A stretch of DNA of 64,000 bases. Origin: Daucus carota subsp. sativus. Its lineage: Eukaryota > Streptophyta > Magnoliopsida > Apiales > Apiaceae. A program made the position numbers and the translations under genes. The notes beneath the pieces are model-generated. The model had not been told where the DNA came from and ran no database searches. It worked only from the letters and a program-made list of their open reading frames with translations. Shown piece by piece: positions 10,975 through 24,174 of this stretch; the first letter of the stretch is position 1; each line of letters begins with the position of its first letter. The stretch covers positions 37,916,390 through 37,980,389 of the forward strand of contig NC_030384.2 of the NCBI RefSeq assembly GCF_001625215.2, in the 5' to 3' direction.

Positions 10975-13900
10975 AGTTGTTTTTAAAGAATAGGTTCATG
11001 ATTAGCTATAATATAACTCATGTTTGTGATAATGTGTATATATGTGATTAGCAGATGATTTTTGTTTTTGTTATTGAACAGTATCTAGACTGAACAATAA
11101 TATTTTGATGATGCTGATTGAGAAACTAATAATTGGATTTTATCTTGCAAATTACCGAGTATTTGATAATCCATCTTCATCCTTTTGTAATAGGATGATA
11201 AAAAATTGATATAATTTTTTCAATATTTTTCAGAATTTTATTATAAATAGGAGGTTTTAATTCGGGCTGCTTTGAATAGTTTTCTTGAACATATAGTTTA
11301 ATGATTTGGCAAAAATATATTTTACTTCGAATAATTTTCTTGAACATATTATAGCTCAAGATAAGATAAAATATATCCTTCACTAGACGAAGAATATTAA
11401 TGAAAAACCTTACCACAAATGCCCACCAAAAACATATTAGCATTAGCAGAAACAAAAAATGGAAATTGAACTATAAATACATTACATTTGTAGTTGTGTA
11501 CCATTTATTCTTTAAACCGTTACTCGAATATCCTCACCAGCTGAAGAAGAATAATGGACAATCTACCCACCATTATCAAGAAAGAAGACTATCCACCAGT
11601 ATAAAGAACGATGAAGTGACAATAAAAAGGGAAATTGAGCTATAAAATCATGAAATCTGGGCAACAAACATTATTTATTTAAATCATGACTCAATTATTT
11701 GACATGTCTCCATGAAAATAAACGCACTCAACATGTCCAGCTTACGAGTCTGGACTAAGGTGTGAGGATGTATCCATGCCTTATTGCCCTAAACTAAAAG
11801 AAATATAGAGACCTTACCCAAATCCATATACTCAGTGTCCCCGAGAGGCGAGACATGGTGCTGTTTTAGCAATTACCAACCTCTCTATCAATAGCTCGTT
11901 ACCAACCTCTCTATCAATAGCTGCTACTAGCACTCGTCTATATAGTCCTCAACTCCTCATGACTACCCCAGCCTGCAAATAACATAATGAATCAGAGGTT
12001 TTTGTCTAGGAGGGAAGAGCAATAACTTTGTGGTTAAATTCGGCACCTGACAGTTTTGCTGTGTCAAATTCATCCCGAACGGATGGTATTTGAGTAACTG
12101 TTGTTCAATGACAAAAATTTGTGAAACTGCTAAATATTACATATTACATTTATAACCGCTACTTTACAACAAGTATAGCATAGTCCCCATATAAGCAGAA
12201 ACAGTATAGTCGGCCAAAACTGATTATAAAATTTGCCGGCCACCTGTTCGATGAATCATGTATACTTTAGAACCATCCACTGATCCACTGAAGACTGGCA
12301 ATAACAAACAATCAAAAAGAAAGTAAGATGAATGTAGAAATCCTACAGCAGAGAGCCTGTTAAGAACATACAATTAAAGGATAATCATTTCTGTGACTGC
12401 GTCATTCCGAGCTAGATTTTTCAATATCCTCCATATAAGCACACACAGGTAGAAAAAGTCAGCAAGAACTAATTATTGATCATGCAGGCTTCCTTTTAGA
12501 TGAATAATGTATACATTAAAACTATCCATTGAAAACTTGAAATAACGACTAATCCAGAAGGTAAAGTAACATGAATGTATCTCAGTCCTGTAACTAGTTC
12601 TACTTTTGTTTCTTTTTATTTCAAAATTTTAGCAACAAATTTATTTTTGGACTACATAATCAGATGCTGCCAGATATATCTGGCCCCCACCGCCCCACCC
12701 ACCAGATAGTGCAGCAATACAAAGGGAATGTGCTACAGTATGATGTCATAATATACTGGACAGAAGAAACTACTGTGTTTGGCATTAATAAGCAAGGATT
12801 TTGGGTTAAGATAAGTTGAGATCAAAGCAGACTGAGCAGTCATCGCAAACCATACAGCTACGTTAACCAGTTTCTTACTATGCCAAGTTAAACTGATAGA
12901 TCTGAAGTTTTAGACCACCTATAGACTAATGATGAGGGAGTTGTTTCTAGTCAAAGCGGTCAACTCTACGCAATGTGTTTTGATCACTAAACTCATGATT
13001 ATGGACTATCACTATGCACACAACTGGGGAGGAGTAGCACATAAAACATAGATATGTATGATGTATCAGAAAAAACTCATAAACAAGCCTCAAAATGCCG
13101 ACCACTTGTTGAGGTCAATTATATATAGCATATACTTTATATCCTGCACCCATAAACATCGTCAAGTATGAAACATCTAGAGAATACACGTAGAAAGATA
13201 TACAGATAAAAGATCAAAAACTCAAAAACAGGTAATTATGCATATTTGGAAGTAATAATCATTTGAAAAGAAAGCTGTATATTAATGTCAACTATCCAGA
13301 TGAGCAATTCTGTAGATTGTTATAGTCCCTACAGTTCAGATCACTTATTAGTTTAAAAACTTCATATCAGTTAGCGAGAACAGAAAATGTGGTTTAATAC
13401 CTAAACTCAATGGTGCCAATTCTATAAATATCTTCCAGAAAAACTATAAAAAGGTAGTTTCCAACCCAAAACATACTGTAAACATATAAACACTCTGGAC
13501 ATTAGGAGCCTTGCCTGTTCTCCAGACAATTCCAGTCCAAAGTTGAGGCAAGTATCTGAAAGTTTATATTAGGGCGAAGTGCTAGCAAAGATTCCACAAT
13601 GAACATGCGGTTAAAAGCTATTATGGCCTCGTAATACAAAACCAGTTCTTATAACAACCCCGAATTATCCGTATTTAATAACTTCTTTTTTTCTTGTTCA
13701 TAATGTATTTGCTTTTAAGCTCATATATCATCTTCTTTAGAGCTACAGCTGTGTATCAACCGTTGAACAAATTTTAAGATATATAAAGCCAATATTTGGC
13801 CGATTAAGAGCACAAAGAATATGGGATAACTAAATTCTTCATTATATCCTGAAAGATGTGTTCTGTGTTCATGTCGTAACTTGTAGCTAAAGGGGAGAAT

Positions 13901-14167
13901 GCTAATAGCATGTTCTTGATACAGTACATCTTATATCTTGTATGATCAAATCAGATCATCAAGTACTAAAGCAAAGAGTTCGAAAACAAATGTTAGCCCC
14001 TTAGTCAAGTACAAGGAACAATTGATGGCAAAGAACACAATCACTGAGCATTAACTGATAATTTTTTAATGAATACTTACCTTTCCTGTTCTCACCTGCA
14101 GCACCAAAGGTATCAAGTTGTATATATTGTCATATAAAGCTAGCGATATAATGACAGGTACATTTTT
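10975..14167. other. Intergenic region downstream of the PPR gene
   Basis: About 3.2 kb without a recognisable gene on either strand. The part nearest 14167 probably includes the 3' UTR of the minus-strand PPR gene. A 27-bp direct duplication (ttaccaacctctctatcaat repeated) lies at about 11873-11921. Short frames in this stretch show no family signature. Confidence 0.45.
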
Positions 14168-15520
14168 TTATGTCAAACTTCTAACCGAGTATAGATTTTG
14201 GCTCTTAATTGGTTTGAATAGCATCACATCCCTACATCTCATCTTGATTCCTTCTTCTATCCGTCGACACAATTTCACATCTAACAAATTAGCCTGACCT
14301 TCTGATTTCAGCAGATCGCAGACCAATCTGTAGGTATATTCCCTCGGAATTGAACCGCTTTCCACCAACTGAACAAGAGAATCCCATGACTCCTTTACTC
14401 TTCCTGCTTCACACAGGGCATGTATTATTGGAGTATAAGAACTTGTAGTAGGCAAACCATGATTTTGGTTTTGCATCTTCTGCAACATATCAATAGCTTT
14501 ATCAATCTCATTAACTGCACTGTAGTATCTAATGAATGAGTTGTAAGTAACTCGATTAGGGGCACAGCCCCTTTTGATCATATCATCATATAGTTCTACT
14601 GCCCTTTCAATTCGATAAGTTTTGCAACACCCGTCAATGAGACAGTTGTAAGTCACAACATCAGGAACAAAGCCTTTGAATAGCATAATCCGAAATAAAT
14701 GATTTGCTTCCCACAATCTTCTCCTAATGGCTTTCCTACAGCCAGTTTGCAAACTATACTTACAATAAGCACTAATCAAAATGGTATATGTATACGTATC
14801 AGGCGGACACCTAAACCCCGGTAATTCCATCTGCTCCAACAAAAACTTGGCTTTTCTAAAATTCCCAACTCTACAAAGAGCATTAATAACTGTATTATAC
14901 GCATAAACATCCTGCTTACAACGAAACTGCTTCATCCGATAAAACGCCTCCAATGCCTGATCCGCCAAACCCTCTTCACCCAGAACTTTAATCAAACACG
15001 TCACCGTTGCAGTTGTGACCAGCCCACCACCCCCTCTCCTCGACATCTCCTTAAGAAAATCCCAAAACAATTTCATATTATTCCCTTTAGCCAACACACA
15101 AGCCATCTCTCTACAAGTCATTTCATCATGCTGAAACCCAAATCGCCTCTCGACCCAATTGTAAAATCCCACCGCATTCTTCAACCCTCGCTTCACCTCC
15201 CCAAAATCTCTATACTCCGCCGGACCAACAACACGGACACCCTTACTAGCCCTACTCATTTCATCCCCAAGGTTCCTCTGCTTAAGAGGAGCCCGATGTC
15301 GAAAACCCTTCTGACACCCAACAGACCGCGGGGACTGGAAGAATAACCTAGGTACCCATCTCAGGATCTCAGATACCACCTCAACACTCAATAACTGATC
15401 ACTACTAGTAGTGCCATTTGATGCCACATCAAAAGGGTAGTTCTTAATCATGGCAGCCATTACTTGGTTTACGAAACGAGCCCTAGTCAAGGGTTCCATT
15501 GTAGCTTTACTTAACATCAT
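14168..15520 (-). CDS. Pentatricopeptide repeat protein (At1g77405-like)
   Basis: A single uninterrupted frame of 450 residues encodes a P-class PPR protein. Such proteins bind organellar RNA and act in its processing, stability or translation. PPR units run from about residue 165 to 430, with clear signatures DVYAYNTVINALCRVGN, PPDTYTYTILISAYCK, DVVTYNCLIDGCCK, NRVTYNSFIRYYS and SSYTPIIHALCEAGR. The third unit carries a basic insertion (GCRKAIRRRLWEAN). The N-terminus MEPLTRARFVNQVMAAMIKN and the block SPRSVGCQKGFRHRAPLKQR match what I recall of Arabidopsis At1g77405, including its lack of introns and similar length. The start could be either of the first two methionines or Met8; I took the first. 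Organelle targeting is plausible but not obvious. The RNA target is unknown. Confidence 0.9.
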   Translation of the reverse strand: MMLSKATMEPLTRARFVNQVMAAMIKNYPFDVASNGTTSSDQLLSVEVVSEILRWVPRLFFQSPRSVGCQKGFRHRAPLKQRNLGDEMSRASKGVRVVGPAEYRDFGEVKRGLKNAVGFYNWVERRFGFQHDEMTCREMACVLAKGNNMKLFWDFLKEMSRRGGGGLVTTATVTCLIKVLGEEGLADQALEAFYRMKQFRCKQDVYAYNTVINALCRVGNFRKAKFLLEQMELPGFRCPPDTYTYTILISAYCKYSLQTGCRKAIRRRLWEANHLFRIMLFKGFVPDVVTYNCLIDGCCKTYRIERAVELYDDMIKRGCAPNRVTYNSFIRYYSAVNEIDKAIDMLQKMQNQNHGLPTTSSYTPIIHALCEAGRVKESWDSLVQLVESGSIPREYTYRLVCDLLKSEGQANLLDVKLCRRIEEGIKMRCRDVMLFKPIKSQNLYSVRSLT

Positions 15521-17321
15521 CTACATACTATTTGCTACTGTTCTACTAGTACTAAATTGCATACTTGAGTTATGTGATTGAGTAAACAGTTAATTGATTT
15601 CCAGGAGATTTTGATAGCTAATTAGGAGGTGTAATTAAACAATCACGAAATCAAATAAATAGCTAATCAGAGCCAGGTTTAAATTACCATGTAATGGAGA
15701 TTGTTGAAGCTTCAGTACTGAGACGCATGGAGTTTCTTTAATTCCACTCGCTCTGTTCATTGTCTGTTCACTGTTAAAACTTAAAACCATAACCCGGCCC
15801 AACCAAATAACCCATGTCATAATCTGGCCCAGTGAATGTTGTCTTGTAATTGTTAGTAGCAACCCGGTTATATAATTTGTAATTTATTATATTTGAATTT
15901 TAATATTATTTTATTAATATTTTAGTGTTAATGAGTTGAATTTTAATTAAATTATATTAACCAACTGATTAAATATTTTCACAAAAATTTAACTTTTACA
16001 ATTTATTGTCTATTTATAATTATTTTTCTACTATTAATATGTGATAATTTATTATTCAATTAATTTTAAATTAGATTTTTCACATTTCGTATATCTTCAT
16101 ATGTATGAAAAAAGATATTTATCGTATAACAGTTTGGAGTTAGAAAGTGTTGCGTAAAAAAAGTTATCTAAAGATTCTTGTTAAAAAAAATTAAAAATTA
16201 GATATTTATAATTTTATTTTTAACATCATTATAATTTTTTTAAATAAAATATTATATGATAATGTATTGTCATGAGTGATTTTAGTATTTAAAACTATTT
16301 AACAATGTAAGAATAATAGACCTCCACAATGTTGTAGACTTATAGTCTTAGAGGGAGAGTATCAAACCAAAATATATAACTGAAAAATTGGGTCACAAAT
16401 TATACCCATGTTGACTTATTATAGTATAATATAGATTATTATTATGGTGCACAGTTTTTGTTTTTTATTTTTAACTTAATTTTTGGAAATTTATTCACAT
16501 TTAGACCATCACGTTTTTTGTATGGATTTAGACGCTCGGCTTTTTTTTAAGAGAAGCTAAGAATTCGATAAAATACTCGAATTTAGCCGGTACAAATATT
16601 TGAATTGCCAATTATAGCATCTATAATATGATTGTGAGACAGAAAATGAACCAAACAAATACCCGTTTGTTTTCAAATCATTTAACACATAAATTATATA
16701 AACTTTTTAATTTAAGAATATCAGAATCATATCTCAAACAATTAAATCTACATTAGTTATGAACACATAACATCACAATTGGCTTTCATGTATGCACCAT
16801 CGCCTGATTTTCAGCACAATATCCAGAACTATTAGTTATATCAATTAATATTGGAACAACAACTATCCCAAAATATGAACAATTATTTGTCATGAGAGGT
16901 GAACCTATAATAAGTCACACAAAAAAATCAAAACATAAAACACTATCTCACAAATTACTAACAACCTTGATAACAAGGTACTCAATGAAAATTCACCCAA
17001 AAGGGATTAGATCTTGATTTTATTAAAAAAAACCGATAAATAGGAAAGAGGATGGAAGAGCGAAGGGGCTTAATCAGTGAAGGGGATGAAGGTTCAAGTG
17101 CGGAGAAGTAACGGCTATAAGCCTATAACCCTAATTTTTGAAGTCGACTATCAAAACTACAAATCCTAGAAACAGTATATACTTAAATTACAGACACTCA
17201 CTTTATATATAATATAATTTGGACTTTCAATGATGCGATTTAAAAACGAAACCCAACGATGTAAGGTCACTAAAAATATATTAATGCTATACTTTTTTTA
17301 GTACAATTATGTTGATTAACA

Positions 17322-17378
<57 letters not shown>

Positions 17379-18183
17379 GAGGAAATAGGGTTTTACATTC
17401 GTCCATTTTTTGATAAAACATAGGATTTTATTTATACATGCACGTAGTTATAGGAATAAAGTTAAATTTTTTGTTTTCTTTTACTTGAATGGAAATTGGA
17501 AATAAAATAAATTTAAATTTTTAAGCATATCAACATGACACAAGTTTTTTTTTAATTTCTTAGATAGTAAACAGACTGTGTTATTAATCTATTAATTGTC
17601 AATTTGGTCAATTCTCGTACAAGTGGCTTGGAATCAAACCGATCTACTTCATAACAGCTTCTCTTTTTCTAAAAAATACGTGATAATCGATATCCGTACT
17701 GACTCCAATTCTCACCTCTCTTTGTTTTGCTCAATCACATCGGACCTTTCCTCACTCTTGTTCGAACTCATGCATATCTTTTATTGTTACTTTTTCAAAT
17801 ATATTTTGTCACTATATTTCCAATCATACAAATGTGTTCGTGGTAGACTCGCTATTTTTATTTAAAATCAAGGATCTTGAATTAGTTGTATTGATTTAAA
17901 AGACACATCAAAAATGTCATACAAAGTGTATGTTCCCATGAATTGTGCATGCCAATCTCTAACAATTATTTCTTCCAAGACATTATCACTGGTGTTTCAT
18001 AACTTCTTACATGCCTTTTCTATGACTTTCAATTTTATACCTCATTTTATGTCTATTCTTATTCATGAAACTTATGTTGATTTCAGTTAAGGTTCTTTCT
18101 CGTCTTTACTCATATGTGATACTCCCATAAAAACAAAGATTTGATATCAATAAATTTTAGATTGCTATAATTGATTTTTAATT
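15521..18183. other. Divergent intergenic region between the PPR and phytyl ester synthase-like genes
   Basis: The two genes are transcribed away from each other across 2.66 kb, so this segment holds both promoters. It is strongly AT-rich, with a TA microsatellite of about 50 bp at 17324-17374. I see no coding signature and no complete transposon. Confidence 0.5.
17324..17374. repeat. (TA)n microsatellite
   Basis: An uninterrupted TA dinucleotide run of about 50 bp. Confidence 0.9.
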
Positions 18184-21100
18184 ATGGCATCGTCATTTGT
18201 GAATGCCATGTCTGTGCTCTCATATGCTGGATATGGTCAATTCCAACAAAAAATTTTATATTGGGGTATAGGAGCAAAAACTTTGAATACAAAAAAATTC
18301 ATATTAAGCCAAGTAAAAGGCGGGAACAATGAGAATGTGAGCGATATTGAGAAAAAAGATGATGCTTTGGAAAAACTAAAACCATTGTGGGATGATGGGC
18401 ACGGGACTGCAACTATAAAGGATTTTCTTGATATAGCTATATATAATATCAAGTCTGGTGGCGATGATCAAATTCGATGGTTTTGTCCTATTGAATGTGG
18501 GCGTCCTCTCAATAATTCTCCGGTCCTCTTTTATTTGCCTGGTAATCAACCTTATCAACGGTAAATTTTAAAGTATTTAATTGATTACTTACAGAGAATT
18601 TAATTGATAAATATTTATAGTGAAGACTTTTTTTGAGCTAGAAAATTTTATCTATTTATTGAAGATCAGGAAAAGCTGAATTTAATTTGTTTTACTTAGT
18701 TGCACTTGCATGGTGTCTAATTATGTGTATGTGAAATACTATTTTACTTGATGTTTCTGTTAAAGCTAATCTTATGGTTATACTTCGTCGAATATGCATG
18801 TATGCGTGAAAGCTCGAAGGCTAACTTTGTTTGGTGAATATAGGGATGGATGGTCTTGGTTCGGGACTTGTTATGCACCACAAAGCTCTTGGCAAGTAAG
18901 TACTATATTTTTTTATTGCGCATGTGAATGTAATGTAAGAAAAATATCTATCATCTCTTGAGAGTAGACTAACATAAATAGTGTTTTTGAATAATAGTGT
19001 TATAATGAGTCCGAAGTCCTAACTTTGAATAAGGTCTTGAGGTCTATTTGGACATAGTAAAGCTAGACTCCACTTCACTAATGAAGAGAGGCTCGACAAC
19101 CATCAATGAACTTTTTATATCCATACTTTTTATATAAAGGTTCTCAACTAACTTTTTCTTAGTAAACACTCAAGATCAAAAAATTGGATTCAACTTCAAA
19201 ATTAACAAAATTTCATGAAATTGGCGCATAGTTTATTTCAAAAATATGAAAGACCTCCAGCCCAAAGGTTTATATATATTTGTAATAAAAAGTTTTTTTT
19301 AAAGTTTGTGCATTATCAAAATAAATAATACAATATATGAATTTATAGTAATGGTCTGTCGTAAAATTCTCATAAACTGCTCGTAATAATGCAGGGTTTT
19401 TGAGGTTTGGTGTCTCCATATTCCTTTTCATGATAGAACATCATTTGAAGGTACTATATTTTTAAATTCTCATCACTCTAGTATATATGATGTGATCTTT
19501 TATTACATTATTGTGCAGTTTGTTCATGAAATACAGCAGATATAAAAATAAGTTCAATGTACCTTTTAGAAATGTGATACAACATATATGATGTTACTAA
19601 AGATATTAATGGGTAGGATATGTGTTGACTTTTATTATATTCACGATCCACTCAGCATACGAGAAATACCAGCATATATCCATTATCCTAGCGAGAATTA
19701 ATATTGTTTACCACCATCCCACCCGTGTAGATGCGGGTTGGAGCGAATATTAGTCAACACCCATTAGTTATTTACTTATATTTGTTATCATTTTATCGAC
19801 AGTAACATTTTTTTTTTGGGTGATAAATATATATATTTAAACTTAATAATTCAAATTTTTGTTAATTTTGCATATTTAGTATTTATAAATGAATATATGT
19901 GTATAAAAACATATTCATAATTTTATAATTGAATTAATAGATATACATGTGTAATATGTATATATGAATAGCTCGTAGCTCAAATGCGAAGCTAGAGACA
20001 CAATATTTTCATCTTGCATATCTCTGTGTGTGTGTGGTGCTGGTGGTGTTGCTTGGGGGGGGGGGGGGGGGGGGTGTGTTTAAAGTTGAGTATTGTCCGT
20101 TATACCTAGTCCCTTCACTAGTTATAATCTTTATTACATGTTTCAACTTTCGGTGAATATTTATAATAAAGTTTCTAAATGAATTAAAATGTATGTATAT
20201 TGCATACAGGGACACTATCCACATCCTAATAAAAATTATATATATGAGTGCAAATTTAGTGCTTGTTATTTTATGAAGTCTGACACACAACTATGCAGGT
20301 TTAGTGGAATTCGTGGAAAGCACTATAAGGTTGCAACATTCTTTCTTTCCTGATAAGCCGATATATATAGTGGGGGACTCATTTGGAGGATCCATTGCTT
20401 TAGCTGTTGCTGCTAATAATCCTACAATAGACTTAGTACTCATATTAGTCAATCCGGGTTAGTTTTCATCATCAAATATTGATGAATTGTTTACTCTGTG
20501 TTTGAATATTAATTATTTTCTATATCTAATTTCCAGCTACATCATTTGATAAATCGCCATTGCAACGCTTACTTACTAATGTAGAGTCTTTTGTCGACGA
20601 ATTTGATAGTGCAATCCCGTATATCCTTAGCATTATACTAGGTACGTTAATTGTTGTTTTCTGTTCTTTACCGGATTAGCCACACATCTTAACTATAACA
20701 TTTATTCAGGTGACCCATTGAAGGCTGGAATGGTCAACTTAAAAAATAGCAAGCTTAATGGAAATATATTTGGCCAATTTCTCAATAACATAATTGATGT
20801 GATGCCAAGTATTCATGTATGTCAACTACTTTATATTTTTACGTCATACGATATCTTAACATCTAAACATCTCTGTTGATAAACATATTTTGAGTAATAA
20901 CCAACTACATTTTCAAGACAAATACATATTGATATCATATGATAAATATATATATTAATGTAGAACACGCATACATACACAAATATACCTGCACTTAAAT
21001 TAAAGTATGTCCTTATAATTGATGAGTTATTTTGATCACCTGCTTTAAGATTGTGAATCTACAAGTAAGTTCAATAAATAATCAATTTTATTAGGGGATT

Positions 21101-21316
21101 TGGAAATTAAATTATAGACGTTAGATTATATCAATATAGATGGATGAGATTTACTCTTTTCTTCTTCTTTTTTCTTCATCAAACACGTTAATATATAGTT
21201 ACACATAATCACACACACACACACACACATATATATCTTTTATATATACATATATTAATCCATTATCTTCTCTATTCTCCTTAAACACATACACTAATAT
21301 GTCATAAAACCAAAAA

Positions 21317-21370
<54 letters not shown>

Positions 21371-24143
21371 AAAACTTATTCCCAATTTTTACGCACCTCT
21401 TCTACAACTTTGCACAATCTTATTCAATAGTTGTACACCACATTGTTTAACAGTTTAAAACTAACTTGTTCTGCAATTGAACACAATGTTCACCTTGTTG
21501 TAAATCATTTTTAAAAATATTAATGTGAATTTTCACACTATATTTTCTATTGTTTGAAAAATATGTTTGTAAAAATAATGGCAAAATCACCATAAAAGTT
21601 ATTGGATTTTTCTTAAAAAGATGACAAGCAACTATCTCGAACATTTATTAGAGGAAAAAAATCATTACATGATATGTAGTAATATGAACTATACATGGTC
21701 ATATAATAAACGTAGATGATGAATTATATTTAGGATTATTATGTGCATTTTACTTGGATTTATATTATCAAATTTTTTCATCATTTCATTGAAAGAGTTG
21801 ACTATAATGATGTTATATTTATGTCACTCGTTAAATTTAAATTGAAAATAACAAAATACATTGTCATCTTACTATATTTTGTTATATTATCGTATATAAT
21901 TTTGTTACTATGTTTTCTCATTGTCATCCTAAATTGAGTAGAAGTTTATATCATTTTCACATGACCTATATTAAATTCTAGTCTTGTCATATTTGTTAGG
22001 TATTGGCTGATAGTATACCTGGAAGCATTTTCGAGTGGAAGTTAAAACTACAAAAAGCTAGTGATGTTCATTTGAATTATCGTCTTCATACAATAAACGC
22101 TGAAGTACTTGTGCTAGCAAGGTTACGATTTTTCTGGTTTCATTATAAATATAACACACACACACACACACAACTAAAATTAAACCAAGAGACAAAAGGT
22201 TGAAAGATTCACTCAAAAATCATGTAATAAAATATTTTTCAATAGGAAAAGATGTTAGGTCTCGAAGTATCGTAGAAGGGTGGATTGAATACGATATTCA
22301 TTACAATTCAAAAATTCTTTTAAATATTTGCGAATAAATAAATTGCGATCCTTGAAGTGGGTGCTCGTTCTTAAGAGTTATAAAGTGTTTTTACGGATAT
22401 AGCAATTATGAACCAAAACACAAGATTTCAGAGAATATCATTTTATTGATGAACCATGTGGGTGCTAAAAATTTGGTATCTTCGTATCTTCACTATTCAT
22501 GTGCGAGCATAGTATTATTTACGTGACATGTTCCGATGTTGAGTGATAATTCCTATGCAACAGAAATGGTTGTCTTTATGTTTAGACTTATAAAAGAATA
22601 AATTAAAGATTAAAAATTTGGTATCACATCATCATCATGATTCATTAACTTAATAATTAGTTTTTTATTATTTGATATTCGTTTTTAGGAAAATGATGGT
22701 TATTATCTTTAGATGAAACTAATCTAGACCTCATAGTTTAGATATATTTAAATAAATATATTGCCTATAATTTTATAATTATTTGTTTTATATTTTCATA
22801 TTTAATTTTAAATTATCTTTAAAACTTGATGTCCATGTATTAATGTTGAATTATTGTGTTTTAAATATTAGTGGGCAAGATGGCATGTTCTTGAGTAAAA
22901 CTGAAGCTGAACGACTTTCAAGTCTAATACCTAATTGCACTATTCGGTACTTTCAAAATACCAAGCACAACCTTTTAATGGTACATTTGCTCTCCTTCTC
23001 TAATTTATTTTTTATTTTCAAATTATATTCAATTATTTTGTAATGCTTTTTATTTTATATAATGATTAATTTTCATGACACATGCTTGTCCATATAATGT
23101 CCAAAGTATAGTATTAGATTTAAAAGTAATATTTGTTGATTATTGGAACATTTTCTATGTAAATAACATAATTTACATATATCCTGCTAGGATAGTGCCT
23201 TGTAATTAATAAATGTAAAAACACAAACTTTATCATGCAAAATAATGTTATATAGATTTGTAACTCTATTTATACTACACTGTTTTTAAGATAAAAGATC
23301 CCATATAATGTAATTATGCTAGTTAAAAATGTTTATATTGTTAAATATACTATTTTCTCACCATGTAAAAAAATTAGTCCCAAGTAAAAATATTAGACAA
23401 ATAATTTCTTGTTGTTGAGTCACAATTTAATATTCTAATGCTTTAATATTTTTCAGGAAGAAGATATCAATTTGCTAACTATTATTAAAGGTACTTGCAA
23501 ATATCGTCGATCAAGAACAAAAGATTGGGTCTCAGATTTTTTGCCGCCAAGCATGTCTGAATACAACCATGCATTCAATAAAACTTACGGGTAATTTATC
23601 ACTACAATATTACAAACTAGTTGATTATCATATTTCAAGTTGTAAACATATATTTAGAAAACATATATTTAGAAAACATAATAAAATTATTCTACTTGAA
23701 ATAAACTTATTTTGTAATTGTATATGAATTTAACGGCAATATTAAACCTATAAAAATGTAAATACAGTACTTGTTTACAACAATTAAATCAATATTTAGA
23801 AAAATGCAGTCATAATATCATCGTATTAATTTCTAAATAAACATAAATATATATGAGTTAAAATGATTTAGCTGTGTAAATACAATTTTACACAGACTAT
23901 AATGGTAATTGAGTTATCATTTTATTTTAAACTAATATAATCATAACTTAAATATGATATCATGGACCTACATATTACCATGACGTTCCCTGTGCGTGTT
24001 ATTATGGACCATGATTCCTCATTTTCTCTCATTAGAATATTATGTACTTGACAACATGCTCCTATATGTAACTTTATTACAAATATTGTCATCAGTGTTA
24101 AAATTAACTTTCGACCATTATAGATATTAAAATAAGTGACAAT

Positions 24144-24174
<31 letters not shown>

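Noticed and set aside
15128..15346. Plus-strand frame inside the PPR gene
   Set aside because: It is a shadow of the PPR coding sequence on the other strand with no independent signature.
20009..20290. 93-codon minus-strand frame with a proline run
   Set aside because: The proline tract is simply the G20 homopolymer read on the other strand, within an intron.
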